A DNA stretch of 8,793 bases from Actinomycetota bacterium (GTDB lineage Bacteria > Actinomycetota > Thermoleophilia > Solirubrobacterales > Solirubrobacteraceae), in assembly GCA_903970315.1 (NCBI GenBank), contig CAJCIJ010000048.1:1-8793 (forward strand). The letters run 5' to 3'. A program made the position numbers and the translations under genes. Below, piece after piece: positions 1-5,118 of this stretch. The notes beneath the pieces were generated by a model that made no database searches, had not been told where the DNA came from, and saw only the letters and a list, made by a program, of their open reading frames with translations. The stretch's first letter is position 1. Each line of letters starts with the position of its first letter.

Positions 1-89
1 ACTCAATTTGAGCAAAACTGGGGGTAACTGAGGAACACGAAATGCCTGCAAATGAGCATTATCGTACCCCACCAAAACCCCCCAAATGA
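1..89. other. Non-coding, AT-richer flank, probable terminal end of an integrated element
   Basis: No credible gene is seen here. The base composition is visibly poorer in G and C than the rest of the window, and it changes abruptly at the tRNA fragment that follows. Three related short words occur in direct orientation: CAATTTGAGC at 4, CAAATGAGC at 49 and CAAATGAGG at 83. Short direct repeats next to an attachment core can be integrase arm sites, but that is inference only. The simplest reading is that these bases are the last stretch of an integrative element whose main body lies to the left of the window. Confidence 0.4.
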
Positions 90-133
<44 letters not shown>

Positions 134-184
134 TCAAAGCAGCCCAGGAAGTCCGGGGTAGATCATCGAAGTCTCCGTGGAACC

Positions 185-1549
185 ATGAGCGATAGAGACT
201 TCGACGTGGTTGTGGTGGGTGCCGGGCCTGCAGGGGAGGTCTGTGCAGGACGTCTCGCCGCGCACGGCCTCTCGGTCGCCCTGGTCGAGCGCGGCCTGGT
301 CGGGGGCGAATGCTCGTACTACGCGTGCATGCCCTCCAAGGCCCTCTTGCGCCCTGCCCAGGCGCTCGCCGAGGCGCAGCGTGTGGCAGGAGCTCGGGAG
401 GCCGCCGGCGGAGATCTCGACGTGCACGCTGTCCTTGCTCGTCGCGACGAGGTAATCCATGACCTCGACGACGCCGCACAGCTGCCCTGGCTCGAGGATC
501 GGGGAATCGCACTGGTGCGCGGTCGCGCCACGATCGCGGGCGAGCGCCAGGTGCGCGTCGGCGATCAGCTTCTGCGCGCCACGCGCGCGGTCGTACTCGC
601 GACGGGCTCCTCTGCCCTCATCCCGCCAATCCCCGGTCTGGCGGAGGCCGACCCGTGGACCAACCGAGAGGCGACCACCGCCAAGTCAGTGCCGCGTTCG
701 CTGCTGGTCCTCGGCGGTGGGGTCGTCGGCGTCGAGATGGCTCAGGCCTACGCATCATTGGGTGCGCGCGTCACGGTCGTCGAGGCCAATTCACGTCTGA
801 TCGCCAACGAGGAGGAGTTCGCTTCCGGTGAAGTTTTCCAAGCGCTCCAGAAGGTTGGTGTGGAGGTCGTCACCGGCGAGGCCACGGCGGTCCGGCGCCA
901 GTCGGGCGAAGATTTCGTACTGGACCTGAAGGACGGCCGTATGCTCGAAGGCGAGAAGTTGCTGGTGGCGGTTGGGCGACGCCCGAACACCAACGACCTA
1001 GGTCTCGAGCAGTTCGGATTGCAGGGCGGCAAACCCGTCGAGGTCGACGACACGATGCGGGTGTCCGGGCACGATTGGCTGTACGTAATCGGCGACGCCA
1101 ACGGACGCGTCCTGCTCACACACATGGGCAAGTATCAAGCGCGACTGGCCGCCGACCACATCCTGGGACACCCTGTCTCGCTGCTCTCAGACGGGCGCCT
1201 CTCCCCGCGCGTGATCTTCACCGAGCCACAGGTCGCAGCGGTTGGGCACACGTTTGCCAGTGCCCAGGACGCGGGCCTTAGGGTGCGCGCCGTCGACACA
1301 CCGGTCGGCGCCAACGCGGGTGCCACCTTTGTGGGGCACGACGCGCCGGGTAACGCTCGCCTCATCCTCGACGAGGACCGCCAGGTGCTCGTCGGCGCCA
1401 CGTTCACAGGGGTCGACGTGGCCGAGTTCCTGCATGCCGCAACGGTTGCCGTCATCGGCGAGGTTTCAGTGGAGCGTCTGAGACACGCCGTCCCGTCGTT
1501 CCCAACGCGCAGTGAGGTCTGGCTGGACCTCCTGCAAGCGCTGGGTTGA
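185..1549 (+). CDS. Class I pyridine nucleotide-disulfide oxidoreductase family flavoprotein
   Basis: This 454-residue FAD/NAD(P)-dependent oxidoreductase resembles dihydrolipoyl dehydrogenase and mercuric reductase in size and layout. An N-terminal FAD Rossmann motif GAGPAG (12-17) with E35 is followed by the redox disulfide C43-SYYA-C48 and MPSK. The ATGS motif is at 139-142, and the NAD(P) Rossmann motif GGGVVG at 177-182 ends in E200, which suggests NADH over NADPH. VGRRPN lies at 263-268 and the second FAD motif GD at 303-304. The C-terminal dimerisation domain ends in SFPTRSEVW. Where lipoamide dehydrogenases have the catalytic His of HPTxSE, this protein has Phe439 (FPTRSE), so it is unlikely to be a true E3 subunit. 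No lipoyl or 2-oxoacid dehydrogenase gene is adjacent. The reading frame continues upstream to 86 through the tRNA remnant, but homology begins at the ATG chosen here; no strong ribosome binding site is visible. The physiological substrate cannot be told from sequence. Confidence 0.93.
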   Translation: MSDRDFDVVVVGAGPAGEVCAGRLAAHGLSVALVERGLVGGECSYYACMPSKALLRPAQALAEAQRVAGAREAAGGDLDVHAVLARRDEVIHDLDDAAQLPWLEDRGIALVRGRATIAGERQVRVGDQLLRATRAVVLATGSSALIPPIPGLAEADPWTNREATTAKSVPRSLLVLGGGVVGVEMAQAYASLGARVTVVEANSRLIANEEEFASGEVFQALQKVGVEVVTGEATAVRRQSGEDFVLDLKDGRMLEGEKLLVAVGRRPNTNDLGLEQFGLQGGKPVEVDDTMRVSGHDWLYVIGDANGRVLLTHMGKYQARLAADHILGHPVSLLSDGRLSPRVIFTEPQVAAVGHTFASAQDAGLRVRAVDTPVGANAGATFVGHDAPGNARLILDEDRQVLVGATFTGVDVAEFLHAATVAVIGEVSVERLRHAVPSFPTRSEVWLDLLQALG

Positions 1550-1569
1550 CGGGTCGCGAAGCACTCTCC

Positions 1570-1589
1570 GGTCAGCCTGCCTGCTGACC
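1570..1589. terminator. Perfect 7-bp inverted repeat between convergent genes
   Basis: GGTCAGC (1570-1576), a 6-nt loop and GCTGACC (1583-1589) form a perfect hairpin just after the flavoprotein gene. The hairpin overlaps the stop codon of the opposing NTF2-like gene. The position between convergent genes suits a bidirectional terminator. There is no T-tract on either side, so this is not a canonical intrinsic terminator. Confidence 0.45.
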
Positions 1590-2027
1590 ATCGAACGCGC
1601 CGCTGCTGGCGTCGATGATCAGCTTTGTGTCCCATAACTCGCGCATGTAGACGAGCTTGCCTGCACTGAAGCGCATGTGGTTGACGTAGGTCTGAACGTA
1701 GGAGTTGCCCCCCGGCGTAGGCGCATCGCCCACGTACTCGATGAACACCGTTGTCGGGTCACCTTCCACGGAATAGAAAGTCATGTCGCGCATCGTCAAC
1801 CCCGCGAGCTTCTCGTTGAGTTGGTTGACGTACGCGATCACGGCTGCCTTGCCTTCGTGACGTGCCGGCTGGCCAAGCGAGGGGCCGTATGGGAACTCCA
1901 TGACGATGTCATCGGCGAACAGGTCAAACTGCTCCTCGCTACCCAGCAGGCGTATCACCCGCTCTGCCAGCTCGCGCGTTTCGGCGGCCGTATCCGCTGT
2001 GCTGATGGTTGTTGTCTGGTCTGACAT
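1572..2027 (-). CDS. NTF2-like / SnoaL-like family protein
   Basis: This is a 151-residue soluble protein of the NTF2-like cone fold (nuclear transport factor 2, SnoaL and ketosteroid isomerase-like superfamily). It opens with a helix (about 14-30). LFADDIVMEFPYGP (36-49) follows, the usual strand in which Asp/Glu line the pocket, then an amphipathic helix (58-76) and alternating strands (80-98, 110-121, 123-131). The closing motif is YMRELWD (127-133). The tail of about 18 residues is polar. Length matches the family. The start is fixed by an excellent ribosome binding site, AAAGGAGG, four bases upstream of the ATG. The family includes isomerases, cyclases and many proteins of unknown role, and no catalytic assignment is safe here. 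Its leader shares a conserved block with that of the upstream YceI gene, which suggests common control. Confidence 0.85.
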   Translation of the reverse strand: MSDQTTTISTADTAAETRELAERVIRLLGSEEQFDLFADDIVMEFPYGPSLGQPARHEGKAAVIAYVNQLNEKLAGLTMRDMTFYSVEGDPTTVFIEYVGDAPTPGGNSYVQTYVNHMRFSAGKLVYMRELWDTKLIIDASSGAFDGQQAG

Positions 2028-2095
2028 GGACCCTCCTTTGTGTTGTGCGGCCGTCTGGTCGCTTTAGATCACCTTTGCGCCACGGGGCTCGGTCT

Positions 2096-2133
2096 TCATC
2101 GCTGGCACCGCCAATCTTTGGCTACCTGCTAGC
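2096..2133 (-). promoter_or_regulatory. Conserved promoter/operator block, copy 1 (NTF2-like gene)
   Basis: On the minus strand this block starts GCTAGCAGGTAG, then CCAAAGATTG, and ends with CGATGA. It matches 31 of 38 positions, without gaps, in the leader of the YceI gene (2845-2882). The start of the block contains an imperfect dyad CTA-GCAGG-TAG. It lies 68 nt upstream of the start codon. It could be a sigma-factor promoter or an operator; the sequence does not decide. Confidence 0.6.
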
Positions 2134-2173
2134 ACCAGCTGTCCAGCGCCGGGGTGGCCGAGCGCGGTTGCGC

Positions 2174-2752
2174 TCAGCTCTGCTTGATGGCCGAGACGTC
2201 GATGGTCAGCTTGACCTTGTCTGCCACCATCACGCCCCCGCTGCCCAGCGGCATGTTGAAAGTCATGCCGTAGTCGGCGCGCGACAGGGCGCCGGTGGCA
2301 GAAAGGCCAACGCGGTCGTTGCCCCAGGGATCGGCCTCGGTGCCCTGCACGACCGCGTCGAGCACGATCTCGCGGGTGATCCCGTGAAGTGTCAGGTTTC
2401 CCGTGATCCGGAGCGATTCGGCGTCGACCGTCTCGATGTTGGTCGATTCGAACGTCAGCTGCGGGTACTGGTCGGTGTCAAAGAAGTCCGCCGACTTCAG
2501 GTGTTCGTCGCGCTTGGGCTGATTGGTGAACACCGATGCTGCGTCAACCGTCGCAGTGATTCGCGCGGCGGACAAGTCGTCGTCTGTCTCGATCTGGCCC
2601 TCAAAACGGGTGAACTGGCCGCGCACGGTGGCGATGCCGAGGTGCCGGACGGAGAAGCCGACTCGCGAGTGGTCGGGATCCACCACCCAGGTGCCGGTCG
2701 GCACGGCGGGCGTTTGTGATGACGGGTCCAGTGTGGCTGTCTGGTCGGGCAT
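2174..2752 (-). CDS. YceI family protein (lipid/isoprenoid-binding lipocalin-like)
   Basis: This is a 192-residue protein of the YceI family, whose members form an extended lipocalin-like beta barrel binding polyisoprenoid or other long lipids. Family hallmarks are present in order: WVVDPDHS (22-29) followed by VGFSVRHLGIATVRGQF (31-47), RDEHLKSADFFD (81-92), YPQLTFES (96-103), LTLHGITRE (120-128), and SRADYGMTFN (157-166). A short polar N-terminal leader of about 18 residues precedes the domain. There is no signal peptide or membrane segment, so it should be cytoplasmic, unlike the periplasmic E. coli protein. The frame is open further upstream, but the ATG chosen here has a good ribosome binding site (AAGGGAGA, about 6 nt upstream) and matches the family start. 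It probably has its own promoter, sharing a block with the NTF2-like gene downstream. Confidence 0.92.
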   Translation of the reverse strand: MPDQTATLDPSSQTPAVPTGTWVVDPDHSRVGFSVRHLGIATVRGQFTRFEGQIETDDDLSAARITATVDAASVFTNQPKRDEHLKSADFFDTDQYPQLTFESTNIETVDAESLRITGNLTLHGITREIVLDAVVQGTEADPWGNDRVGLSATGALSRADYGMTFNMPLGSGGVMVADKVKLTIDVSAIKQS

Positions 2753-2844
2753 GGCGTTTCTCCCTTTCGATTGGTGCGGTCCGCAGACCGTTGGTGCGGT
2801 GCATTGACCGCGTGACTTCACGATGGCGCCGTGCCCCGGCAATG

Positions 2845-2882
2845 TCATCGTGAGCAGCGTCAATCTCTGCCTACCTGCTAGC
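2845..2882 (-). promoter_or_regulatory. Conserved promoter/operator block, copy 2 (YceI gene)
   Basis: The minus strand reads GCTAGCAGGTAG, then GCAGAGATTG, then ACG-rich sequence to CGATGA. It is 31/38 identical to the block before the NTF2-like gene, including an invariant first 12 bases. It sits 92 nt before the YceI ATG. The preceding bases CA extend it to CAGCTAGC, an 8-mer also found inside the palindrome upstream of the response regulator at 4242-4259. Confidence 0.6.
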
Positions 2883-2887
2883 TGGGG

Positions 2888-2971
2888 ACTGTCACCCCCG
2901 CCAGCCGTATGCCACTGCCCGTCACCCCCGCCGGCCTGTGCCACTGCCCGTCACCCCCGCCGGCCCACGCC
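2888..2971. repeat. Three-copy tandem direct repeat, 29-bp unit
   Basis: Two full 29-bp units (2914-2942 and 2943-2971) are identical over their first 23 bases (ACTGCCCGTCACCCCC followed by GCCGGCC) and differ in the last six. A diverged 26-bp copy precedes them (2888-2913). The array fills the gap between the kinase stop codon and the YceI promoter block. There are no unique spacers, so it is not a CRISPR array. Function is unknown. Confidence 0.8.
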
Positions 2972-3012
2972 ACACCCCGGGCCATTCTCTCCAGGCCGGA
3001 CGCCGCCGCCCC

Positions 3013-4143
3013 TCAGGCCGGCCCGACAGGCAGCTCCACGCGCAGATCGGTGCCTGCGCCTGGTGGGCTGTCGATGGCGAACGTGCCGCCAAGGGTCGCG
3101 ACACGGTCCATGAGGCCGATCAGCCCGGAGCCCTTCGCTGGATCGGCCCCACCCGAGCCGTTGTCGCCAATCGCGATCTTGACCGCCTGGTCGCTTACCT
3201 GGACGTCGACGTTCACCAGCGAAGCCCCCCCGTGCTTGGCTGCGTTGGTGAGCGCCTCGCTGACGACGTAGTAGGCGGCAACCTCGAGCTGCTCGGGCAG
3301 GCGCGCGTGTGGGGCCACAGCGAGTGCGACTGGGATTGGGCTGCGCCGCGCCAAGGTCTTCAGTGCCGGCGTGAGGCCACCCTCGGCCAGGATCGCCGGG
3401 TGTATGCCGCGGGCGATCTTCTGCAGCTCGCTCTGGGCGTCGGCCAGGCCCTGCATCGCCTTCGCCAGCGCCTGGCGGAGTGTGTTGAGCCCTGGCGGGA
3501 TCTCGGCTTCAGCTGCGCGCAGTTGCAGCCCGACTGAGACAAGCAGTTGCTGTGCTCCGTCGTGGAGGTCACGCTCGATGCGCCTGCGGGCATCGTCGGC
3601 GGCTGCGACGATGCGAGCACGTGACGCCGCCAGCTCGTTACGGCTCTCCGCATTGGCCACCGCCGTCGCGAGCAGGTCGGTGAAGTCGGCCAACCTGGCC
3701 TCCGTCTGCGGTGCCAGGGGCTGCTCGCGAGCAGTGAACATGGCCAGCAAACCCCACAGCTCCCCGTTGACCACCACGGGCGCGGCGACCCCTTGCCGGA
3801 CGCCCAGCCCGCGGGATATGTCGGCAAGTGGGCCGGTCGCCGAGTCATAGCTGTCCCTGCGCGCAGGCCGACCCGTCCTTGCGATCTCTGCGGAGATGTT
3901 GTCCCCCTCCAGCGCCCAGCGGACGCCTACGGGGGCCGGCTCGCCGATGCGCGACCACGTCGCGAGCGTGGTCATCTCCTCCTTGCTCTCGAACCTCATC
4001 AGTCCCGCGATGTCGGCGTCAAGCACCGCGGCTGCCTGCTCGGTGACCGCCGCGAAGATCTCCTCGGCGGGAACGCCGCGTGCCACGAGCGTGGCCACCA
4101 GCCGCAGCGCCTCGTGTTCTTTGACGTGGTCGTGCTCGTCCAT
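3013..4143 (-). CDS. Cytosolic GAF-domain sensor histidine kinase (HisKA_3 / NarL-DesK type)
   Basis: This 376-residue kinase has an N-terminal GAF sensor domain (about 24-168), then the HisKA_3 dimerisation helices with the phospho-accepting His194 in RDLHDGAQQ. A C-terminal HATPase_c domain follows, with N box SEALTNAAKH (295-304), G1 box GDNGSGG (326-332) and G2 box GSGLIGLMDR (338-347). No membrane segment or signal peptide is present, so it should sense a soluble cue such as a small molecule or redox state; the GAF ligand cannot be predicted. HisKA_3 kinases normally phosphorylate NarL-type receivers, and the divergent gene next to it encodes one without an output domain. The frame is open to 4215, which would run into an 11-bp repeat array. 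The ATG at 4143 is preferred because a TAACGT box lies 10 nt upstream and the family typically starts at this point. It probably forms a two-component pair with the neighbour. Confidence 0.92.
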   Translation of the reverse strand: MDEHDHVKEHEALRLVATLVARGVPAEEIFAAVTEQAAAVLDADIAGLMRFESKEEMTTLATWSRIGEPAPVGVRWALEGDNISAEIARTGRPARRDSYDSATGPLADISRGLGVRQGVAAPVVVNGELWGLLAMFTAREQPLAPQTEARLADFTDLLATAVANAESRNELAASRARIVAAADDARRRIERDLHDGAQQLLVSVGLQLRAAEAEIPPGLNTLRQALAKAMQGLADAQSELQKIARGIHPAILAEGGLTPALKTLARRSPIPVALAVAPHARLPEQLEVAAYYVVSEALTNAAKHGGASLVNVDVQVSDQAVKIAIGDNGSGGADPAKGSGLIGLMDRVATLGGTFAIDSPPGAGTDLRVELPVGPA

Positions 4144-4153
4144 CCCGCGTCGC

Positions 4154-4159
4154 ACGTTA
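4154..4159 (-). promoter_or_regulatory. Putative -10 box for the histidine kinase
   Basis: TAACGT on the minus strand fits the actinobacterial TANNNT -10 and lies 10 nt before the kinase ATG, which would give an almost leaderless transcript. No convincing -35 is seen at normal spacing, so activator dependence is possible. The GGCAAGC array begins about 30 bp further upstream. Confidence 0.4.
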
Positions 4160-4188
4160 GCCCCGATCAGCAGGGCCATCCCGCGGGC

Positions 4189-4239
4189 GGCAAGCCGACG
4201 GCAAGCGGAGGGCAAGCGCAGGGCAAGCAGACGGCAAGC
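4189..4239. repeat. Five GGCAAGC heptamers at exact 11-bp pitch
   Basis: Perfect copies of GGCAAGC begin at 4189, 4200, 4211, 4222 and 4233 with variable 4-bp linkers (CGAC, GGAG, GCAG, AGAC). The pitch of 11 bp is about one helical turn, so all copies face nearly the same side of the DNA. Eleven is not a multiple of three, which argues against a protein-coding origin. The array lies in the regulatory region between the divergent kinase and receiver genes and is most simply read as a multi-site binding array for a regulator. Slippage of a neutral repeat is the alternative. Confidence 0.7.
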
Positions 4240-4241
4240 AG

Positions 4242-4259
4242 ATTGCAGCTAGCTGCAAT
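4242..4259. promoter_or_regulatory. 18-bp perfect palindrome, probable operator
   Basis: ATTGCAGCTAGCTGCAAT is a perfect 18-bp inverted repeat without a spacer. It begins three bases after the last GGCAAGC heptamer and ends 33 nt before the receiver ATG. Its size and symmetry suit a dimeric regulator binding site. A transcript of it could also fold back, but with no loop bases that is less likely than DNA recognition. Confidence 0.6.
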
Positions 4260-4292
4260 TACGGATCCGTGGATACCTGCGACGCTAACGGC

Positions 4293-4667
4293 ATGCCCTT
4301 GCGCGTGCTCATCGTCGATGACAATCCGACGTTCCTTGAGGCTGCGGGCGCCCTTCTTGAGCGTCAGCAGCTGAACGTGGTCGGCCGCGCGGCGAGCTCG
4401 GCCGAGGCGCTGCGGCGAGCCGAGGAGACCCACCCCGATGTGGTCCTCGTCGATGTCAGCCTTGGACGCGAGAGCGGCTTGGACCTCGCTCATCAACTGG
4501 CCGCCCGGCCCGTCGGCGCCGCGGTCGGTGTGATCCTGATCTCGACGCGCGCCGAGGACGATCTGACGGACCTGATCGCCGACTGCCCAATCCTCGGTTT
4601 CATCCCCAAGGCCCAGCTCACTGCCGGTGCGATTGCGCAACTGGTCGGCGCCGAGACCAGCCCTTGA
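4293..4667 (+). CDS. Single-domain response regulator (receiver only)
   Basis: This 124-residue protein is a complete CheY-like receiver and nothing else. The acidic pair is D9-D10 in VLIVDDNP and the phospho-acceptor is D54 in VVLVDVSLG. The switch residue is S84 in VILIST and the conserved Lys is K106 in GFIPKAQL. The GFIPK form and overall sequence match NarL-type receivers, which usually continue into a LuxR helix-turn-helix. Here the stop comes about 18 residues after K106, and only 41 bp separate it from the next, opposing gene, so no detached or frameshifted output domain can be present. It is presumably phosphorylated by the divergent HisKA_3 kinase and acts by protein contact. The ATG is chosen because the protein then begins directly at the first beta strand; a GTG at 4269 in frame would add eight residues. 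No strong ribosome binding site is seen. Confidence 0.9.
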   Translation: MPLRVLIVDDNPTFLEAAGALLERQQLNVVGRAASSAEALRRAEETHPDVVLVDVSLGRESGLDLAHQLAARPVGAAVGVILISTRAEDDLTDLIADCPILGFIPKAQLTAGAIAQLVGAETSP

Positions 4668-4705
4668 CGGCGTAGCTCGCCGACGCCAGCGGGTGCGGTG
4701 CCCGC
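4668..4705. terminator. Two small GC hairpins between convergent genes
   Basis: CGGCG-TAGCT-CGCCG (4668-4682) and GCGGG-TGCGGTG-CCCGC (4689-4705) are two 5-bp-stem hairpins. They occupy nearly the whole gap between the receiver gene and the opposing pentad-repeat gene. Their position suits transcription termination; stems are short and no proper T-run follows, so support is modest. Confidence 0.35.
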
Positions 4706-4708
4706 GTC

Positions 4709-5038
4709 TTACGGCATGGGCCACCGCTGGCCGGCGACCTTCAGTTTGTCAACCTCCAGCTCGCCCACCTTCAGAGCGGCGATCTCGATTTCGGCGGCTT
4801 GGAGCTTGTGAATGACCGCGTTGGCGATCGCCAGGCGTCCGATCGCCAGTGCTCCGACGGCCACGGCGCCCACAGCCACCGCGCCGACTGCCGACGCAAC
4901 GATTGCAACGGGTCCCAGCGCCGACGGGCCGAGCACGGTTGGTCCGGCGAGACCGACATCGACAGCCTTGGCGCGGACTGTGTCGGCGGTCTTCGACCTG
5001 GCGCCAAACCGCCGATGGGTGACTTGCTTGCAGGACAT
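4709..5038 (-). CDS. Small pentad-repeat (solenoid-like) protein of unknown function
   Basis: This 109-residue protein has a basic N-terminus (about 1-30) followed by an unbroken 5-residue periodicity to residue 101. Hydrophobic residues recur at 41, 46, 51, 56, 61, 66, 71, 76, 86, 91, 96 and 101 (Ala at 81), and mostly also two residues before each. The first part is Gly/Ala/Val-rich (repeats of AVGAV, about 50-72). The second is charged (AEIEI, AALKV, GELEV, DKLKV, 82-101). Thirteen pentads suggest a right-handed quadrilateral beta-helix like pentapeptide-repeat proteins, though the usual A(D/N)LXX consensus is not followed. The Gly/Ala/Val stretch might instead insert in a membrane. Similar short repetitive proteins are commonly annotated as hypothetical. 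The start is set by AAAGGAGC eight nt before the ATG; the frame is open further upstream without support. It lies 80 bp after the SDR gene on the same strand and may be co-transcribed. Confidence 0.82.
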   Translation of the reverse strand: MSCKQVTHRRFGARSKTADTVRAKAVDVGLAGPTVLGPSALGPVAIVASAVGAVAVGAVAVGALAIGRLAIANAVIHKLQAAEIEIAALKVGELEVDKLKVAGQRWPMP

Positions 5039-5080
5039 CTCGGTGCTCCTTTGGTAGGTGGCTGTGCTGGCCCCTGAAAT

Positions 5081-5108
5081 GGGCGCCTGGCCTGGGCGAT
5101 ACGCGCCC
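5081..5108 (-). other. Inverted repeat in the SDR/pentad-gene gap
   Basis: GGGCGC (5081-5086) and GCGCCC (5103-5108) form a perfect 6-bp stem with a 16-nt loop, between the SDR stop codon and the ribosome binding site of the pentad-repeat gene. It could be an RNA stem attenuating readthrough or protecting an mRNA end. No T-run follows. Confidence 0.3.
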
Positions 5109-5118
5109 TGCCGCCACC

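Noticed and set aside
2009..2719. Long plus-strand open frame over the YceI gene
   Set aside because: It lies opposite a gene with clear family motifs and a good ribosome binding site; its own translation is Arg/Gly/Val-rich with no recognisable domain. It is a GC-driven shadow.
2888..2971. CRISPR-like array
   Set aside because: The units are directly abutting with no unique spacers, there are only three copies, and no cas gene is present.
2938..3537. Plus-strand open frame over the kinase 3' end
   Set aside because: It begins in the tandem repeat and runs antisense to the HATPase domain, with no family features.
4261..4270. Palindrome ACGGATCCGT as a second operator
   Set aside because: A 10-bp palindrome is short, not repeated elsewhere in the window, and may be chance.
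4167..4724. Minus-strand open frame antisense to the receiver gene
   Set aside because: The plus strand encodes a complete receiver with all conserved residues; the antisense product is low-complexity and spans the regulatory array.
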